Counted from the stretch's first letter, positions 35,732-44,576 are shown. The stretch is DNA of 64,000 bases from Marmoricola sp. URHB0036 (GCF_000426045.1 NZ_AUEP01000019.1:26258-90257); one strand, 5' to 3'. Notes: a model not told the origin generated them from the sequence alone. A program made the numbers and translations.

Positions 35732-35833
35732 GTGGGTTCTGTCATCAAGAAGCGTCGCAAGCGCATGGCGAAGAAGAAGCACCGCAAGCTGCTGAAGAAG
35801 ACGCGCGTGCAGCGTCGCCGTCTCGGCAAGTAG
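35732..35833 (+). CDS. Small ribosomal subunit protein bS22 (AURKAIP1/COX24 domain)
   Basis: 33 residues from a [19 protein letters not shown], then [17 protein letters not shown]. More than half the residues are Lys or Arg. It matches the 33-residue protein found on the actinobacterial 30S subunit (bS22, Rv0500B-like), which is missed by length-filtered gene calling. It lies between the small HTH gene and an epimerase gene, the same order I recall from M. tuberculosis. No strong Shine-Dalgarno precedes the GTG. Confidence 0.93.
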   Translation: MGSVIKKRRKRMAKKKHRKLLKKTRVQRRRLGK

Positions 35834-35856
35834 GCACCACCTCCGAGAGACCAGTC

Positions 35857-36888
35857 ATGGGTCAGGTTGTCCTCGTCACCGGCGTTGCCGGCGATCTCGG
35901 GCGTCGCTTCGCGGCGCAGCTGTCGAAGTCGCCGGTGGTCGATCGGGTCATCGGCATCGACACGGTGCCGCCTCGTGGCGACCTCGGACGAGCCGACTTC
36001 GTGCGGGCCGACATCCGCAACCCCGTGATCGCGAAGGTGATCGTGCGCGAGCGCGTCGACACCGTCGTGCACACCAGCGTCGCCGCGACACCGGCCGCCT
36101 CCGGTGGTCGCACCTCGATGAAGGAGCTCAACGTCATCGGGACGATGCAGCTGCTCGCGGCGTGCCAGCAGGCTCCCGACGTACGCAAGCTGGTGCTGAA
36201 GTCCAGCGCCGCGGTGTACGGCGCCTCCAACCGCGACCCGGCCATGTTCACCGAGGGCATGAACGCCAAGCGTCTCGCGACCAGCGGCTTCGCCAAGGAC
36301 ATCACCGAGGTCGAGTCCTACACCCGCGGCTTCGGCCGTCGGCGTCCCGACGTCGCGGTGACGACGCTCCGGATCGCCAACGTGATCGGCCCCCGCATCA
36401 CCTCGGCGATGACCGGCTACTTCCGGCTCCCGGTGATCCCGACCGTGCTCGGCTTCAACCCGCGGCTGCAGTTCCTGCACGAGCAGGACGCCCTCGACGT
36501 GCTCGAGCACGCCACCGTGACTGACGTGACCGGCACCTTCAACGTGGCCGGTGACGGCATCCTCACCCTCGCCCAGGCCGTGCGCCGCCTCGGCCGGCCC
36601 TCGCTGCCGCTGCCGGGGTTCGCCGTCCCGACCTTCGGCTCGGCCATCCGGCAGACCCGGCGCGCGGACTTCTCCCCGGAGCAGGTGGCCTTCCTGACCT
36701 TCGGTCGTGGTCTGGACACCACCCGGATGCGTTCCATGCTCGGCTTCGAGCCCAGCTTCACCACCGCCGAGGCCTTCGCCGACTTCGCCAGCTCGGTGAC
36801 GCCCGGTATCTTCGGCCCCGAGCGCGTCCTGGCCACCGAGTCCGCGCTGGTGGGCGCGCTCACCTCCGGAAGGGGCAGCCGTGGGTGA
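35857..36888 (+). CDS. NAD-dependent epimerase/dehydratase family protein (Rv0501-like)
   Basis: 343 residues from the ATG at 35857. Extended SDR with the nucleotide motif VTGVAGDLGRRFA (residues 6-18) and KSSAAVYGASN. The canonical YxxxK active site is not seen: the matching stretch reads GFAKDITEVESY, with Phe in the tyrosine position. It may therefore bind a nucleotide sugar without normal epimerase chemistry. It overlaps the acyltransferase gene by 8 bp, so the pair probably acts in one envelope pathway; that is inference. Confidence 0.85.
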   Translation: MGQVVLVTGVAGDLGRRFAAQLSKSPVVDRVIGIDTVPPRGDLGRADFVRADIRNPVIAKVIVRERVDTVVHTSVAATPAASGGRTSMKELNVIGTMQLLAACQQAPDVRKLVLKSSAAVYGASNRDPAMFTEGMNAKRLATSGFAKDITEVESYTRGFGRRRPDVAVTTLRIANVIGPRITSAMTGYFRLPVIPTVLGFNPRLQFLHEQDALDVLEHATVTDVTGTFNVAGDGILTLAQAVRRLGRPSLPLPGFAVPTFGSAIRQTRRADFSPEQVAFLTFGRGLDTTRMRSMLGFEPSFTTAEAFADFASSVTPGIFGPERVLATESALVGALTSGRGSRG

Positions 36889-38095
36889 TGCCGAGATCAT
36901 CCCGATCGGCACGCGCGGCAAGCCCGGGCGCGGCACCGGTGACGAGAAGCCGTCCTCCAACAGCCGCAGTCTTGCTGCCAAGGCGCCCGCCCGACGTCCG
37001 GCCGCCCGACAGCCGAGCCCTGCCGTCTCCGAGCCCGGCCCCGACGACGTGCGGGTGCCGGCACAGCAGGTGCAGCCGAAGCAGGCCAGGAAGACCGCCC
37101 CGGCCGCGCTGCCGCAGACGGGCTCGACCACCGCGGACGACCACGACACATCGCTGCCGGATCGTGCGCCGGTGACCGCCGACCACCGCCACCCCGCCCC
37201 CGGCATCCCGCCGCTGGAGTGGCTGGCGGCGCTCACCTCGGCCTCCAAGGAGCTGTTCGGGGACAACTGGGAGCCCCGGCTGGCCCACTTCCTCGCCTTC
37301 CTGCGGCGTCGGCTCACCGGTGACTACACCGTCGACGACTACGGCTTCGACCAGGAGATCACCGAGCGCTTCATGCTGGCCGCGCTGCGCCCGATCGCGC
37401 AGAAGTGGTTCCGGGTCGAGGTCCGTGGCGCGGAGAACATCCCCGCCACCGGCGGTGCACTCGTCGTCTCCAACCACTCCGGCACGGTCCCGGTCGACGG
37501 GCTGATGACCGCGGTCAGCATCCGCGACCACACCGGCCGGTTCCTGCGCCCGCTCGGCGCCGACCTCGTCTTCCGGCTGCCGTTCGTCGGTGACCTGGCG
37601 CGCAAGGGTGGCGCGACCCTGGCCAGCAACGACGACGCCGAGCGGATGCTCCGCGGGGGCGAGCTCGTCGGCGTCTGGCCCGAGGGGTTCAAGGGCATCG
37701 GCAAGCCGTTCAGCGAGCGCTACAAGCTGCAGCGGTTCGGGCGCGGTGGATTCGTCTCGGCGGCCATCCGGACCGGCGTACCCATCATCCCGACGTCGGT
37801 CGTCGGCGCCGAGGAGATCTACCCCCTCGTGGGCAACATCCCGTCGCTGGCGCGGCTGCTCGGCCTGCCCTACCTGCCGATCACGCCGCTGTTCCCGCTG
37901 CTCGGGCCGCTGGGCCTGATCCCGCTGCCCTCGAAGTGGCTGATCGAGTTCGGCGAGCCGATCCGCACCGACGAGTACGACGTGGGCGCGGCCGACGACC
38001 CGATGCTGGTGTTCAACGTGACCGACCAGGTCCGCGAGTCGATCCAGCAGACGCTCTACGCCCTGCTGATGAAGCGCTCTTCCGTCTTCTCCTGA
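36881..38095 (+). CDS. Lysophospholipid acyltransferase family protein (Rv0502-like)
   Basis: 404 residues. About 100 N-terminal residues are low complexity (Arg/Ala/Pro-rich, probably disordered), then comes a PlsC-like acyltransferase: VVSNHSGTVPVDGLM (catalytic His with downstream Asp), LGADLVFRLPFVGDL, GVWPEGFKGIGKPFSERYKLQRFGRGGFV (the EG motif) and PIIPTSVVGAEEIYP. It should acylate a glycerolipid or related acceptor at the membrane. The start GTG lies inside the epimerase gene. Confidence 0.88.
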   Translation: MGDAEIIPIGTRGKPGRGTGDEKPSSNSRSLAAKAPARRPAARQPSPAVSEPGPDDVRVPAQQVQPKQARKTAPAALPQTGSTTADDHDTSLPDRAPVTADHRHPAPGIPPLEWLAALTSASKELFGDNWEPRLAHFLAFLRRRLTGDYTVDDYGFDQEITERFMLAALRPIAQKWFRVEVRGAENIPATGGALVVSNHSGTVPVDGLMTAVSIRDHTGRFLRPLGADLVFRLPFVGDLARKGGATLASNDDAERMLRGGELVGVWPEGFKGIGKPFSERYKLQRFGRGGFVSAAIRTGVPIIPTSVVGAEEIYPLVGNIPSLARLLGLPYLPITPLFPLLGPLGLIPLPSKWLIEFGEPIRTDEYDVGAADDPMLVFNVTDQVRESIQQTLYALLMKRSSVFS

Positions 38096-38102
38096 CCCCG
38101 CG

Positions 38103-38716
38103 ATGTCGACGGCCGAGGAGATCGAGGCCTGGGACGCTGAGGCCGACACCTTCGACGAGCCCGCGGACCACGGACTGCGCGATCCAGGAGTGCGCGCGGC
38201 CTGGCGGCGGCTGCTGCTCGACCGGCTCCCTGCTGCCCCTCGAGGGTCGCTGACCTCGGCTGCGGCACCGGCACCCTGACGCTCCTCCTGGCTGAGGAGG
38301 GCTATCGGGTCGACGGGGTCGACTTCTCGCCGAAGATGCTGGAGCGGGCCAGGGCCAAGGCAGGCGATCACTCGGGTGTGAGCTTCGTGCTCGGGGATGC
38401 CTTCGCGCCACCACTGCCGGAGGCGGCGTACGACGTGGTGCTGTGTCGGCACGTGCTCTGGGCCATGCCCGACCCGGCCGTGGCGCTCGGACGATGGGTG
38501 GAGCTGCTCGTGCCCGGCGGGACACTGCTGCTCGTGGAGGGCCGGTGGTCCGACGACGTGGGCCTCTCGGCCGAGGAGACGGTCTCGCTGGTCGAGTCCG
38601 GCGGACGTCCGGCGGCGCTGACCAGGCTCACCGAAGCGACGTACTGGGGGCGGGACGTCGAGGACGACCGCTACCTGGTCGTCAGCGCCCGCGGCAGCGT
38701 CGGCGCGGGAGGCTAG
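38103..38716 (+). pseudogene. Frameshifted class I methyltransferase
   Basis: The frame opening at ATG 38103 (STAEEIEAWDAEADTFDEPADHGL) is the usual start of a Methyltransf_25 protein but reaches TGA at about 38280. The conserved motif I (VADLGCGTGTLTLLLAEEGYRV) is encoded in another frame starting at the run of three G at 38244-38246 and continues to the TAG at 38714-38716 (VDFSPKMLERARAK, DAFAPPLPEAAYDVVLCRHVLWAM, LLVPGGTLLLVEG). One extra G in that run would join the two parts exactly. It is either a real pseudogene or a sequencing error. It starts 7 bp after the acyltransferase stop. Confidence 0.85.
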
Positions 38717-38724
38717 GGAGCCTC
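38709..38724. terminator. Short hairpin between convergent stops
   Basis: GAGGCT-AGGG-AGCCTC overlaps the stop of the frameshifted methyltransferase and touches the stop of the convergent DUF5667 gene. Confidence 0.5.
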
Positions 38725-39967
38725 AGGGCAGGAGGCCGGTGAGCGTGTCGACGGTGTCGCCCACCGCGTCGCCGACCTTCTTGGTGGTGTCGTCCAGCGG
38801 CTTGGTGAGCGGGTCGGTCGCGCCGTTGGTGGCGGTGCTGACCGTGCTGGTGACACCGGAGACGAGATCCGGGACCGCAGCTGCGGCTCCGCTGGTGACC
38901 GTCGGCAGCAGCTTGCCGTCGGGGGTGATCACGTTGGTGATGGGGTTCTCGGCGCTGCCGGGCGTGCTGGGGAGGGAGTAGTTGGGGGTGCCGTCAGGGT
39001 TGGTGCCTGCGGGGAGCAGCGAGAACTTGCTGGCCTCGCTCTCCGCGTTCGCACTGAGGGCCTTGATGTGCGCCGCGCGAGCGGCAGCGATCGTGGCGGC
39101 CTCGGTCTTGACCTGGCTGACCGGGCTGGCGAGCAGGTTGGCCACGGTGGCGGCTCCCGCCCCGGCGCTCAGCGCGTTGGGCGGTGCCAGCGGGCTGGTC
39201 GGGGCGCAGGCGCCGCACAGGTTGCGTGCCTGCGCGTCGATGTCGGCCAGGGTGTCGGCGGCGTCGACCAACAGGTCGTTGGTCGCCGTGTCGGCCCCCG
39301 TCGACATGGCGGAGACGTCGGCCATCTGCGCAGCGGTGAAGTCACGCACCGCGGTGATGTCGGCCTGGTCGCCACTGGACTGGTAGCTCGAGAACAACTT
39401 CTCCGAGCCGGAGTCGGCAGCGGTGCGGAAGGCGTCCATCGTCTGGGAGATGACGTCGGGGTCGGCGTTGCCCTCGGCCTGCAGGGCGCGGACCTCCTCG
39501 AGCCGAGTCGCGGCCTGGCCGAGCAGTGCCCGGCCCTGGCTGGCGTCGCCGAAGTGGGCGGCGGTCGTGACCTGCTCGATGCCGCGCTTGATCGGGTAGA
39601 GCGTCTCGCCCGGGAGTGAGCCGGAGGCCGCGGCTGCCATCCCGGCGGTGCCGCCGACGACGACGAGCGAGGCCGCGATCGTCCCGAGGCGGCGGTTGCG
39701 GCGCTTGGTGCGCTCCTCGGGCAGCGAGGGAACCGCCCGGAGCGTGGTCGTGGGAGCGCCGGCGAGCTCGGTCTCGGCAGCGGTCATCAGCCGTGAGCGG
39801 AGGTCGCCCACGAACTCGGCCCGGGGAGTGACCTCGGGAAGTGCGCGCAGCTGCTGGACGGCACCGAGGAGCTCGGCGTACCTCGTGGTCACAGCGTCGT
39901 CTGCGGTGCCCGAGAGGACTCGTTCGAACTCCTCGGCCGCTCGCTGTGCGGGGAAGAGGGGTGTCAT
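38723..39967 (-). CDS. DUF5667 membrane protein, RsbN-like anti-sigma candidate
   Basis: 414 residues. A cytoplasmic N-terminal segment of about 90 residues (AAEEFERVLSGTADDAVTTRYAELL...RAEFVGDLRSRLM) precedes one membrane helix (LGTIAASLVVVGGTAGMAAAA). The extracellular DUF5667 domain begins SGSLPGETLYPIKRGIEQVTTAAHFGDASQGRALLGQAATRLEEVRAL, and a long Thr/Ser/Ala-rich tail follows. The same architecture is found in Streptomyces RsbN, the anti-sigma factor of BldN, encoded next to bldN as here. It should hold the sigma factor at the membrane; that role is inferred. Confidence 0.82.
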   Translation of the reverse strand: MTPLFPAQRAAEEFERVLSGTADDAVTTRYAELLGAVQQLRALPEVTPRAEFVGDLRSRLMTAAETELAGAPTTTLRAVPSLPEERTKRRNRRLGTIAASLVVVGGTAGMAAAASGSLPGETLYPIKRGIEQVTTAAHFGDASQGRALLGQAATRLEEVRALQAEGNADPDVISQTMDAFRTAADSGSEKLFSSYQSSGDQADITAVRDFTAAQMADVSAMSTGADTATNDLLVDAADTLADIDAQARNLCGACAPTSPLAPPNALSAGAGAATVANLLASPVSQVKTEAATIAAARAAHIKALSANAESEASKFSLLPAGTNPDGTPNYSLPSTPGSAENPITNVITPDGKLLPTVTSGAAAAVPDLVSGVTSTVSTATNGATDPLTKPLDDTTKKVGDAVGDTVDTLTGLLP

Positions 39968-40169
39968 GGGTGCGTTCCTGGGATCGGGATGTTGGTGTCG
40001 TGTCGATCAGCGGTTTCTCCGCTGAGGGGCGTGCACTCTGACAACCGGCCCAACGAGGGGTTTGCAGCGGAAGTTATGGGCTGACGAGCGGTGTCCACGC
40101 TCTGGTCTACACCATCTCGCATACTGACAATTCGGACGCTCGCGAGGCTGCTCATCAACGTGGGGTGCT

Positions 40170-40970
40170 TCATCGCATCCCCTCGGGCAGGATCTTGGCC
40201 AGGTTGCGTACGCCGCGCAGCTGCAGCTGCTTGACCGCGCCGGAGCTGCGGCCCAGCACGTCGGCGGTCTCCGCGATCGAGAGACCCTGCAGGAACCGCA
40301 TCACCAGGCACTCGCGCTGCTCGGTGGGCAGCTGGCTGAGCGCCTCGAGCAGCGCCTCGTTGGTCAGCGAGGCCAGGACCGCACCCTCGGGGCCCTCGGC
40401 GGTGCTGTCGAGGGTGCTCATGTCCTCGGTGGTGGACTCCAGGCGGGTGCGGCCGGCCTTGAAGTGGTCGGTGGTCAGGTTGCGGGCGATCGTCATCAGC
40501 CACGCACCGAAGTCCTTGCCCTGCCAACGGAACGAGCTCATCGAGCGCAGCGCCCGGAAGAAGGTCTCGGCGGTGAGGTCCTCGGCCAGGGGCACCGAGC
40601 CGACCCGGTAGTAGAGGAAGCGGTAGACGCTGGCCTGGTAGTGGTCGTAGAGCTGCCCGAAGGCCTCGGAATCGCCGCCGCGGGCGAGCTCGACGAGTGC
40701 GATCAGACGGCTGCCCTCGGCCTCGTCCTGGACCGAGGAGGTGGCGAAGGCGGAGTCGTCGTGGTGGCCGGCGCTGGTGGTGGCCGGCGCGGCGGACTGG
40801 CTGGTCTGGGCGAGCAGCCAGGGCAGGTCAGGGGCGCGGGCGGGGCGGCGCAGCGGGCCGTCGTACGTCGTGAGGGGGAGGGGGTCGAGACTGTCGAAGC
40901 CGGAGTCCAGGACCTCAACGAGGGCACGACGCAGCGCGTCCAGACCGCGTTGTAGATCGTGTAGTCCCAT
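40170..40970 (-). CDS. ECF sigma factor, BldN-like, with long N-terminal extension
   Basis: 266 residues. The sigma-70 region 2 begins near residue 95 (EAFGQLYDHYQASVYRFLYYRVGSVPLAEDLTAETFFRALRSMSSF) and region 4 near 205 (LSQLPTEQRECLVMRFLQGLSIAETADVLGRSSGAVKQLQLRGVRNLA). The first 85-90 residues form a non-sigma extension, as in Streptomyces BldN, where a pro-sequence is removed by proteolysis. It is followed after about 200 bp by the RsbN-like gene on the same strand. The target genes are unknown. Confidence 0.85.
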   Translation of the reverse strand: MGLHDLQRGLDALRRALVEVLDSGFDSLDPLPLTTYDGPLRRPARAPDLPWLLAQTSQSAAPATTSAGHHDDSAFATSSVQDEAEGSRLIALVELARGGDSEAFGQLYDHYQASVYRFLYYRVGSVPLAEDLTAETFFRALRSMSSFRWQGKDFGAWLMTIARNLTTDHFKAGRTRLESTTEDMSTLDSTAEGPEGAVLASLTNEALLEALSQLPTEQRECLVMRFLQGLSIAETADVLGRSSGAVKQLQLRGVRNLAKILPEGMR

Positions 40971-41120
40971 GCGTTACATCCCTCACCGACCGGGCGTGTC
41001 GGTGCCCCTCCTGACCGCCTCGATGCTACGCGCCGGTAGTGCACTTGGGAACCGGTTCGTGAGGCATACCACGGCTTCGGACGGATATGCCGGAAAATCA
41101 TAGAAGGAAGCCTGAGCAGG

Positions 41121-41126
41121 TACCCT
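41121..41126 (+). promoter_or_regulatory. Putative -10 (TACCCT) of a leaderless marR-type transcript
   Basis: TACCCT ends 6 nt before the ATG at 41133. Confidence 0.4.
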
Positions 41127-41132
41127 GTCGAG

Positions 41133-41573
41133 ATGCCCTCCGACGAGCTGATCGACCGGGCCGCCGACGCACTGGTCGACAACGTCCACCGGCTGGCCCG
41201 ACGTCTGCGCCAGCGCCCGCTGAGCGGTGAGCTGACCACGACCGAGGCCTCCGCCCTGACCCGGCTGGCCGGAGACGCCTCGCTGACCGTGGCCGACCTC
41301 GCTCGGGCCGAGCAGGTGCGGCCACAGTCGATGGGCGCGGTGGTCGACTCGCTCGAGGGGCGCGGCCTGCTCAAGCGCCAGCGCGACCGCGCGGACGGTC
41401 GCCGGGTGCTGCTGACGGTGACCAGGGCCGGTCGCGAGACGGTCGTGCGAGGACGGACCCCGCGTGCCGAGCAGCTGGCGGCAGGGCTGTCGTCGGGGTT
41501 CACCGAGGAGGAGCTGGAGCAGATCGTCGCGGTCGCGCCACTGCTGGGACGACTGGCCGGTCGCCTCGACTAG
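41133..41573 (+). CDS. MarR family transcriptional regulator
   Basis: 146 residues. Winged helix: [64 protein letters not shown], with the typical wing DxRD-like ERDRADGRR. The ligand and target are unknown; it is next to nothing obviously related. Its stop TAG overlaps the convergent HAD gene stop in a CTAG. Confidence 0.9.
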   Translation: MPSDELIDRAADALVDNVHRLARRLRQRPLSGELTTTEASALTRLAGDASLTVADLARAEQVRPQSMGAVVDSLEGRGLLKRQRDRADGRRVLLTVTRAGRETVVRGRTPRAEQLAAGLSSGFTEEELEQIVAVAPLLGRLAGRLD

Positions 41574-42502
41574 GAGACCTTGCGGCGAATGGCTGCCCCG
41601 GCGGCCACGGTGCCCGCGACGGCGCCCGCCACGGCGGCGGTGAAGACGCCGGCCCGGGCCGCCTTCCGGCCGGTGCGGTAGTCGCGGATGCGCCAGCCGT
41701 TGGCGCGGGCGTGCTCGCGCAGCCGGTGGTCGGGGTTGATCGCGCACGGGTCGCCGACGGCGCTGAGCATCGGCAGGTCGTTGTAGGAGTCGGAGTACGC
41801 CGAGCAGCGCTCGAGGTCGAGCCCGAACCGGTCGGCCAGCTCGCGTACCGCCACCGCCTTCGCGGAGCCGTGCAGCATCTCGCCGACCAGCGCTCCGGTG
41901 TAGACACCGTCGACGTGCTCGGCGACGGTGCCGAGCGCGCCGGTCAGGCCGAGCCGTCGGGCGATGATCGTCGCGATCTCGATCGGCGCCGCGGTGACCA
42001 GCCAGACGCGCTGGCCCTGGTCGAGGTGGAGCTGTGCGAGTGCGCGGGTGCCGGGCCAGATGCGGTGCGCCATCCGCTCGTCGAAGATCTCCTCGCCCAG
42101 CGCCTCGAGCTCGCTGACGGTGTGCCCGGCGATGAAGGAGAGGGCGGACGCGCGGGCGTCGGCGACGTGCTCGGGGTCCTCGACACCGACGAGGCGGAAG
42201 TAGGCCTGCTTCCACGCCGCACCGAGGATGTCGCGGGTGGTGAAGAACTCGCGGCGGTGCAGCCCGCGCGCGAGGTGGAAGATCGAGGCGCCTTGCATGA
42301 CGGTGTTGTCGACGTCGAAGAAGGCCGCCGAGGTCGGGTCGGCCTCGACGCTGAGAGCACTCTCCACCTCGGCGATGGCGGCCGCGGCCTCTCCCGCGAG
42401 CTGGGAGCGACGCTGCAGATTCGTCGGTCTGCGCACGGGCTTCCGGCCATGCTTCTGGCCGGGCTTCTGGCCGGGCTTGTTGCTCGGCGGAGGCGGCGTC
42501 AC
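41570..42502 (-). CDS. HAD-IB family hydrolase (SerB2/Rv0505c-like phosphatase)
   Basis: 310 residues from a GTG at 42502; longer frames would run into the divergent ligase gene. HAD motif [16 protein letters not shown] (DxDxT), motif [12 protein letters not shown], and motif [26 protein letters not shown] define the phosphoserine-phosphatase-like subfamily IB. The N-terminus is Pro/Lys-rich and probably disordered; the C-terminus carries a hydrophobic stretch ([22 protein letters not shown]) that may anchor it in the membrane. The actual substrate is unknown. Confidence 0.87.
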   Translation of the reverse strand: MTPPPPSNKPGQKPGQKHGRKPVRRPTNLQRRSQLAGEAAAAIAEVESALSVEADPTSAAFFDVDNTVMQGASIFHLARGLHRREFFTTRDILGAAWKQAYFRLVGVEDPEHVADARASALSFIAGHTVSELEALGEEIFDERMAHRIWPGTRALAQLHLDQGQRVWLVTAAPIEIATIIARRLGLTGALGTVAEHVDGVYTGALVGEMLHGSAKAVAVRELADRFGLDLERCSAYSDSYNDLPMLSAVGDPCAINPDHRLREHARANGWRIRDYRTGRKAARAGVFTAAVAGAVAGTVAAGAAIRRKVS

Positions 42503-42509
42503 GGGGGCC

Positions 42510-42515
42510 AGCCTA
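42510..42515 (-). promoter_or_regulatory. Putative -10 (TAGGCT) of the HAD gene
   Basis: On the minus strand TAGGCT ends 7 nt before the GTG at 42502, supporting that start and a leaderless message. Confidence 0.4.
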
Positions 42516-42554
42516 GGCGGTTGAGGGCGGCCACCGGTGTGGGAGACTTCCCCG

Positions 42555-44135
42555 ATGGAATCCAACGTCGCCGAGCTGCTCAGCAGGGCGGCCGCGCGGG
42601 AGCCGGAGAAGACGGCCCTGTCGGAGGCGACCTCGGGACGCAGCATCACCTGGAGCGGTCTCGACGACCTCGTGCAGCGGGTGGTGCAGGGATTCTCGGA
42701 CGCCGGGATGGTCGCCGGTTATCGGGTGATGATCGCGGCCGGCAACAGCATCGAGTTCGTGGCGTCGTACCTCGGAGCACTGCGGGCCGGCATGGTCGTC
42801 GTACCCGTCAACCCGCGCAGCGCGACCGGTGAGCTGATGCGCACCATCGTCGACTCGGGCTCCCGCATGGTCATCGCCGACGGCGGCACCATCTCCACCG
42901 TCCGGGAGGCCGTCGGCGGGCTCAACGACGCGCTGGAGTCGGTCGGCATGGAACCGGCGGCGCGGCCGCGCATCGTCACGGTCGGTACGACGCTGGCGCC
43001 GGGGGAGCGGGGCTGGGACCAGCTGGTCGCCACCAAGGGTCGGCAGGGGCCGGTCCGCATGGACCCCGAGTCGTTGGCCGTGCTGCTCTACACGAGCGGT
43101 ACGTCGGGACGACCGCGCGCGGCGATGCTGTCCCACCGTGCGCTGCTGGCCAACATCGCCCAGGTCGCCCAGGTCGACCCGCCGATGATCACGGGCCGCG
43201 ACGTGGTGCTCGGGGTGCTCCCGCTGTTCCACGTCTACGGGCTCAACGCCGTGCTCGGCCAGGTGCTGCGGCAGCAGGCGCGGCTGGTGCTGGTCGACGG
43301 CTTCGACCCGGAGGGCTCGCTCGACATCATCGAGGACGAGGCGATCTCCGTCGTACCCGTCGCCCCGCCGGTCTTCGCCTACTGGATGGGCGTGCCGGGG
43401 CTGGAGGACCGGCTCGGTCCCGTACGGCTCGTGCTCAGCGGCTCGGCCCCGCTGGCCGCGGACCTCACCGACGCGTTCACCGCCCGCACCAACGTCCCGA
43501 TCCACCAGGGGTACGGCCTGACCGAGGCGGCACCGGTCGTCACCTCGACGCTGTGCAGCAAGGACCCGACCGCGCGCTCGGTGGGGGCGGCGCTGCCCGG
43601 GGTCGAGATCCGGCTCGTCGACGAGGCCGGTCACCAGCCGAGCACCGAGGACGACGGCGAGATCCACATCCGCGGCGACAACCTGTTCTCCGGCTACTGG
43701 CCCGACGGCTCCGACGGTCCCGACAGCGAGGGCTGGTGGGCGACCGGCGACGTCGGCTACCTCGACCCCACCGGCGACCTCTACCTCGTCGACCGGGTCA
43801 AGGAGCTGGTCATCGTCTCGGGGTTCAACGTCTACCCGAGCGAGGTCGAGGACGTGATCGCCGAGCTCCCCGAGGTGGCGGAGGCGGCCGTGATCGGCGT
43901 CGAGGACCCGGAGACCGGCGAGGCCGTGGTCGCCTACGTGAAGCCGTCGGCCGCCGGCGCGAGCGACGCCCTGGTCGACGTCGTACGCCGCCACTGCGAG
44001 CAGCGCCTCGCCCGCTTCAAGCAGCCCACCACCATCCACGTGGTCGAGGAGCTGCCCTACACGGTCACCGGCAAGGTGCAGAAGGGCCGGCTGCGCGCCA
44101 CCGAGCGCCGGCGCGCCCTCGGCCTCCTGGAGTGA
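42555..44135 (+). CDS. AMP-dependent acyl-CoA synthetase/ligase
   Basis: 526 residues. ANL superfamily motifs in order: A3 [19 protein letters not shown]5 [15 protein letters not shown]7 [39 protein letters not shown] and the A10 lysine in [11 protein letters not shown]. It should activate a carboxylic acid to its CoA thioester; medium/long-chain fatty acid is likely but not proven. The glutaredoxin-like gene follows after one base, so both are cotranscribed, as in M. tuberculosis where an acyl-CoA ligase is not in this place. Confidence 0.9.
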   Translation: MESNVAELLSRAAAREPEKTALSEATSGRSITWSGLDDLVQRVVQGFSDAGMVAGYRVMIAAGNSIEFVASYLGALRAGMVVVPVNPRSATGELMRTIVDSGSRMVIADGGTISTVREAVGGLNDALESVGMEPAARPRIVTVGTTLAPGERGWDQLVATKGRQGPVRMDPESLAVLLYTSGTSGRPRAAMLSHRALLANIAQVAQVDPPMITGRDVVLGVLPLFHVYGLNAVLGQVLRQQARLVLVDGFDPEGSLDIIEDEAISVVPVAPPVFAYWMGVPGLEDRLGPVRLVLSGSAPLAADLTDAFTARTNVPIHQGYGLTEAAPVVTSTLCSKDPTARSVGAALPGVEIRLVDEAGHQPSTEDDGEIHIRGDNLFSGYWPDGSDGPDSEGWWATGDVGYLDPTGDLYLVDRVKELVIVSGFNVYPSEVEDVIAELPEVAEAAVIGVEDPETGEAVVAYVKPSAAGASDALVDVVRRHCEQRLARFKQPTTIHVVEELPYTVTGKVQKGRLRATERRRALGLLE

Positions 44136-44136
44136 C

Positions 44137-44382
44137 ATGAGTGCGCGGATCACCCTGTACAGCAAGCCCGGTTGCCACCTCTGCGACGACGCCCGCCGGG
44201 TCATCGAGGTGGTCTGCGACGAGCTCGGCACGTCGTACGACGAGGTCGACATCACCACCTCGCCCGAGCTGATCGACGCCTACGGCGAGCAGATCCCGGT
44301 CACCTTCGTCGACGGCAAGCAGCACGACTTCTGGCGGGTCGACCCCGCTCGGCTTCGGGGGGCGCTCACCCAAACCGGATAG
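44137..44382 (+). CDS. Glutaredoxin-like protein (DUF836, Rv0508-like)
   Basis: 81 residues. Thioredoxin fold with the redox site CHLCDD (CxxC) at residues about 11-14 in LYSKPGCHLCDDARRVIE and the cis-Pro loop QIPVTFVDGKQHDFWRVD. It probably reduces disulfides or gives electrons to a partner. The last residues and stop (ACC GGA TAG) come from the left arm of a 71-bp element, exactly as for coaX. It is the last gene before the rex-hem operon. Confidence 0.88.
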   Translation: MSARITLYSKPGCHLCDDARRVIEVVCDELGTSYDEVDITTSPELIDAYGEQIPVTFVDGKQHDFWRVDPARLRGALTQTG

Positions 44383-44444
44383 TCCAGAACGCATGGCCGG
44401 TGGGTCGCAGGCCCTGAGCGGCATTTCGTTCTGGACTACCCCGT
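44374..44444. repeat. 71-bp hairpin element, copy D
   Basis: The left arm at 44374-44391 is identical over 18 nt to that of copy A; the right arm at 44427-44444 (CGTTCTGGACTACCCCGT) has two mismatches. It overlaps the stop codon of the glutaredoxin-like gene and lies 67 bp before the Rex-type operator. Confidence 0.88.
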
Positions 44445-44510
44445 AGGCCCTCGCAGACCCCCCAACCCAGTGGGACATCTCACATGTGCTAGCCAGCGGC
44501 TGGACTGTAT

Positions 44511-44539
44511 TTGTTCCCGAGTTCACAAACTCTTACAGT
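44511..44539 (+). promoter_or_regulatory. Rex-type operator overlapping the rex-hem promoter
   Basis: TTGTTCCCGAGTTCACAA (44511-44528) resembles the Rex operator (TGTGAAC-N2-GTTCACA type), with the right half perfect and the left half degenerate. It contains a -35 TTGTTC, 17 bp before a -10 TACAGT (44534-44539). Rex would repress its own operon when NADH/NAD+ is low. Confidence 0.65.
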
Positions 44540-44576
44540 GACCAAGGTTCCCCACCTGTGGAGAGTGTCTTCAGTC

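Noticed and set aside
44374..44576. A cobalamin or other riboswitch before rex-hem
   Set aside because: No B12-box-like sequence is visible; the structure in the gap is explained by the 71-bp element and the Rex-type site.
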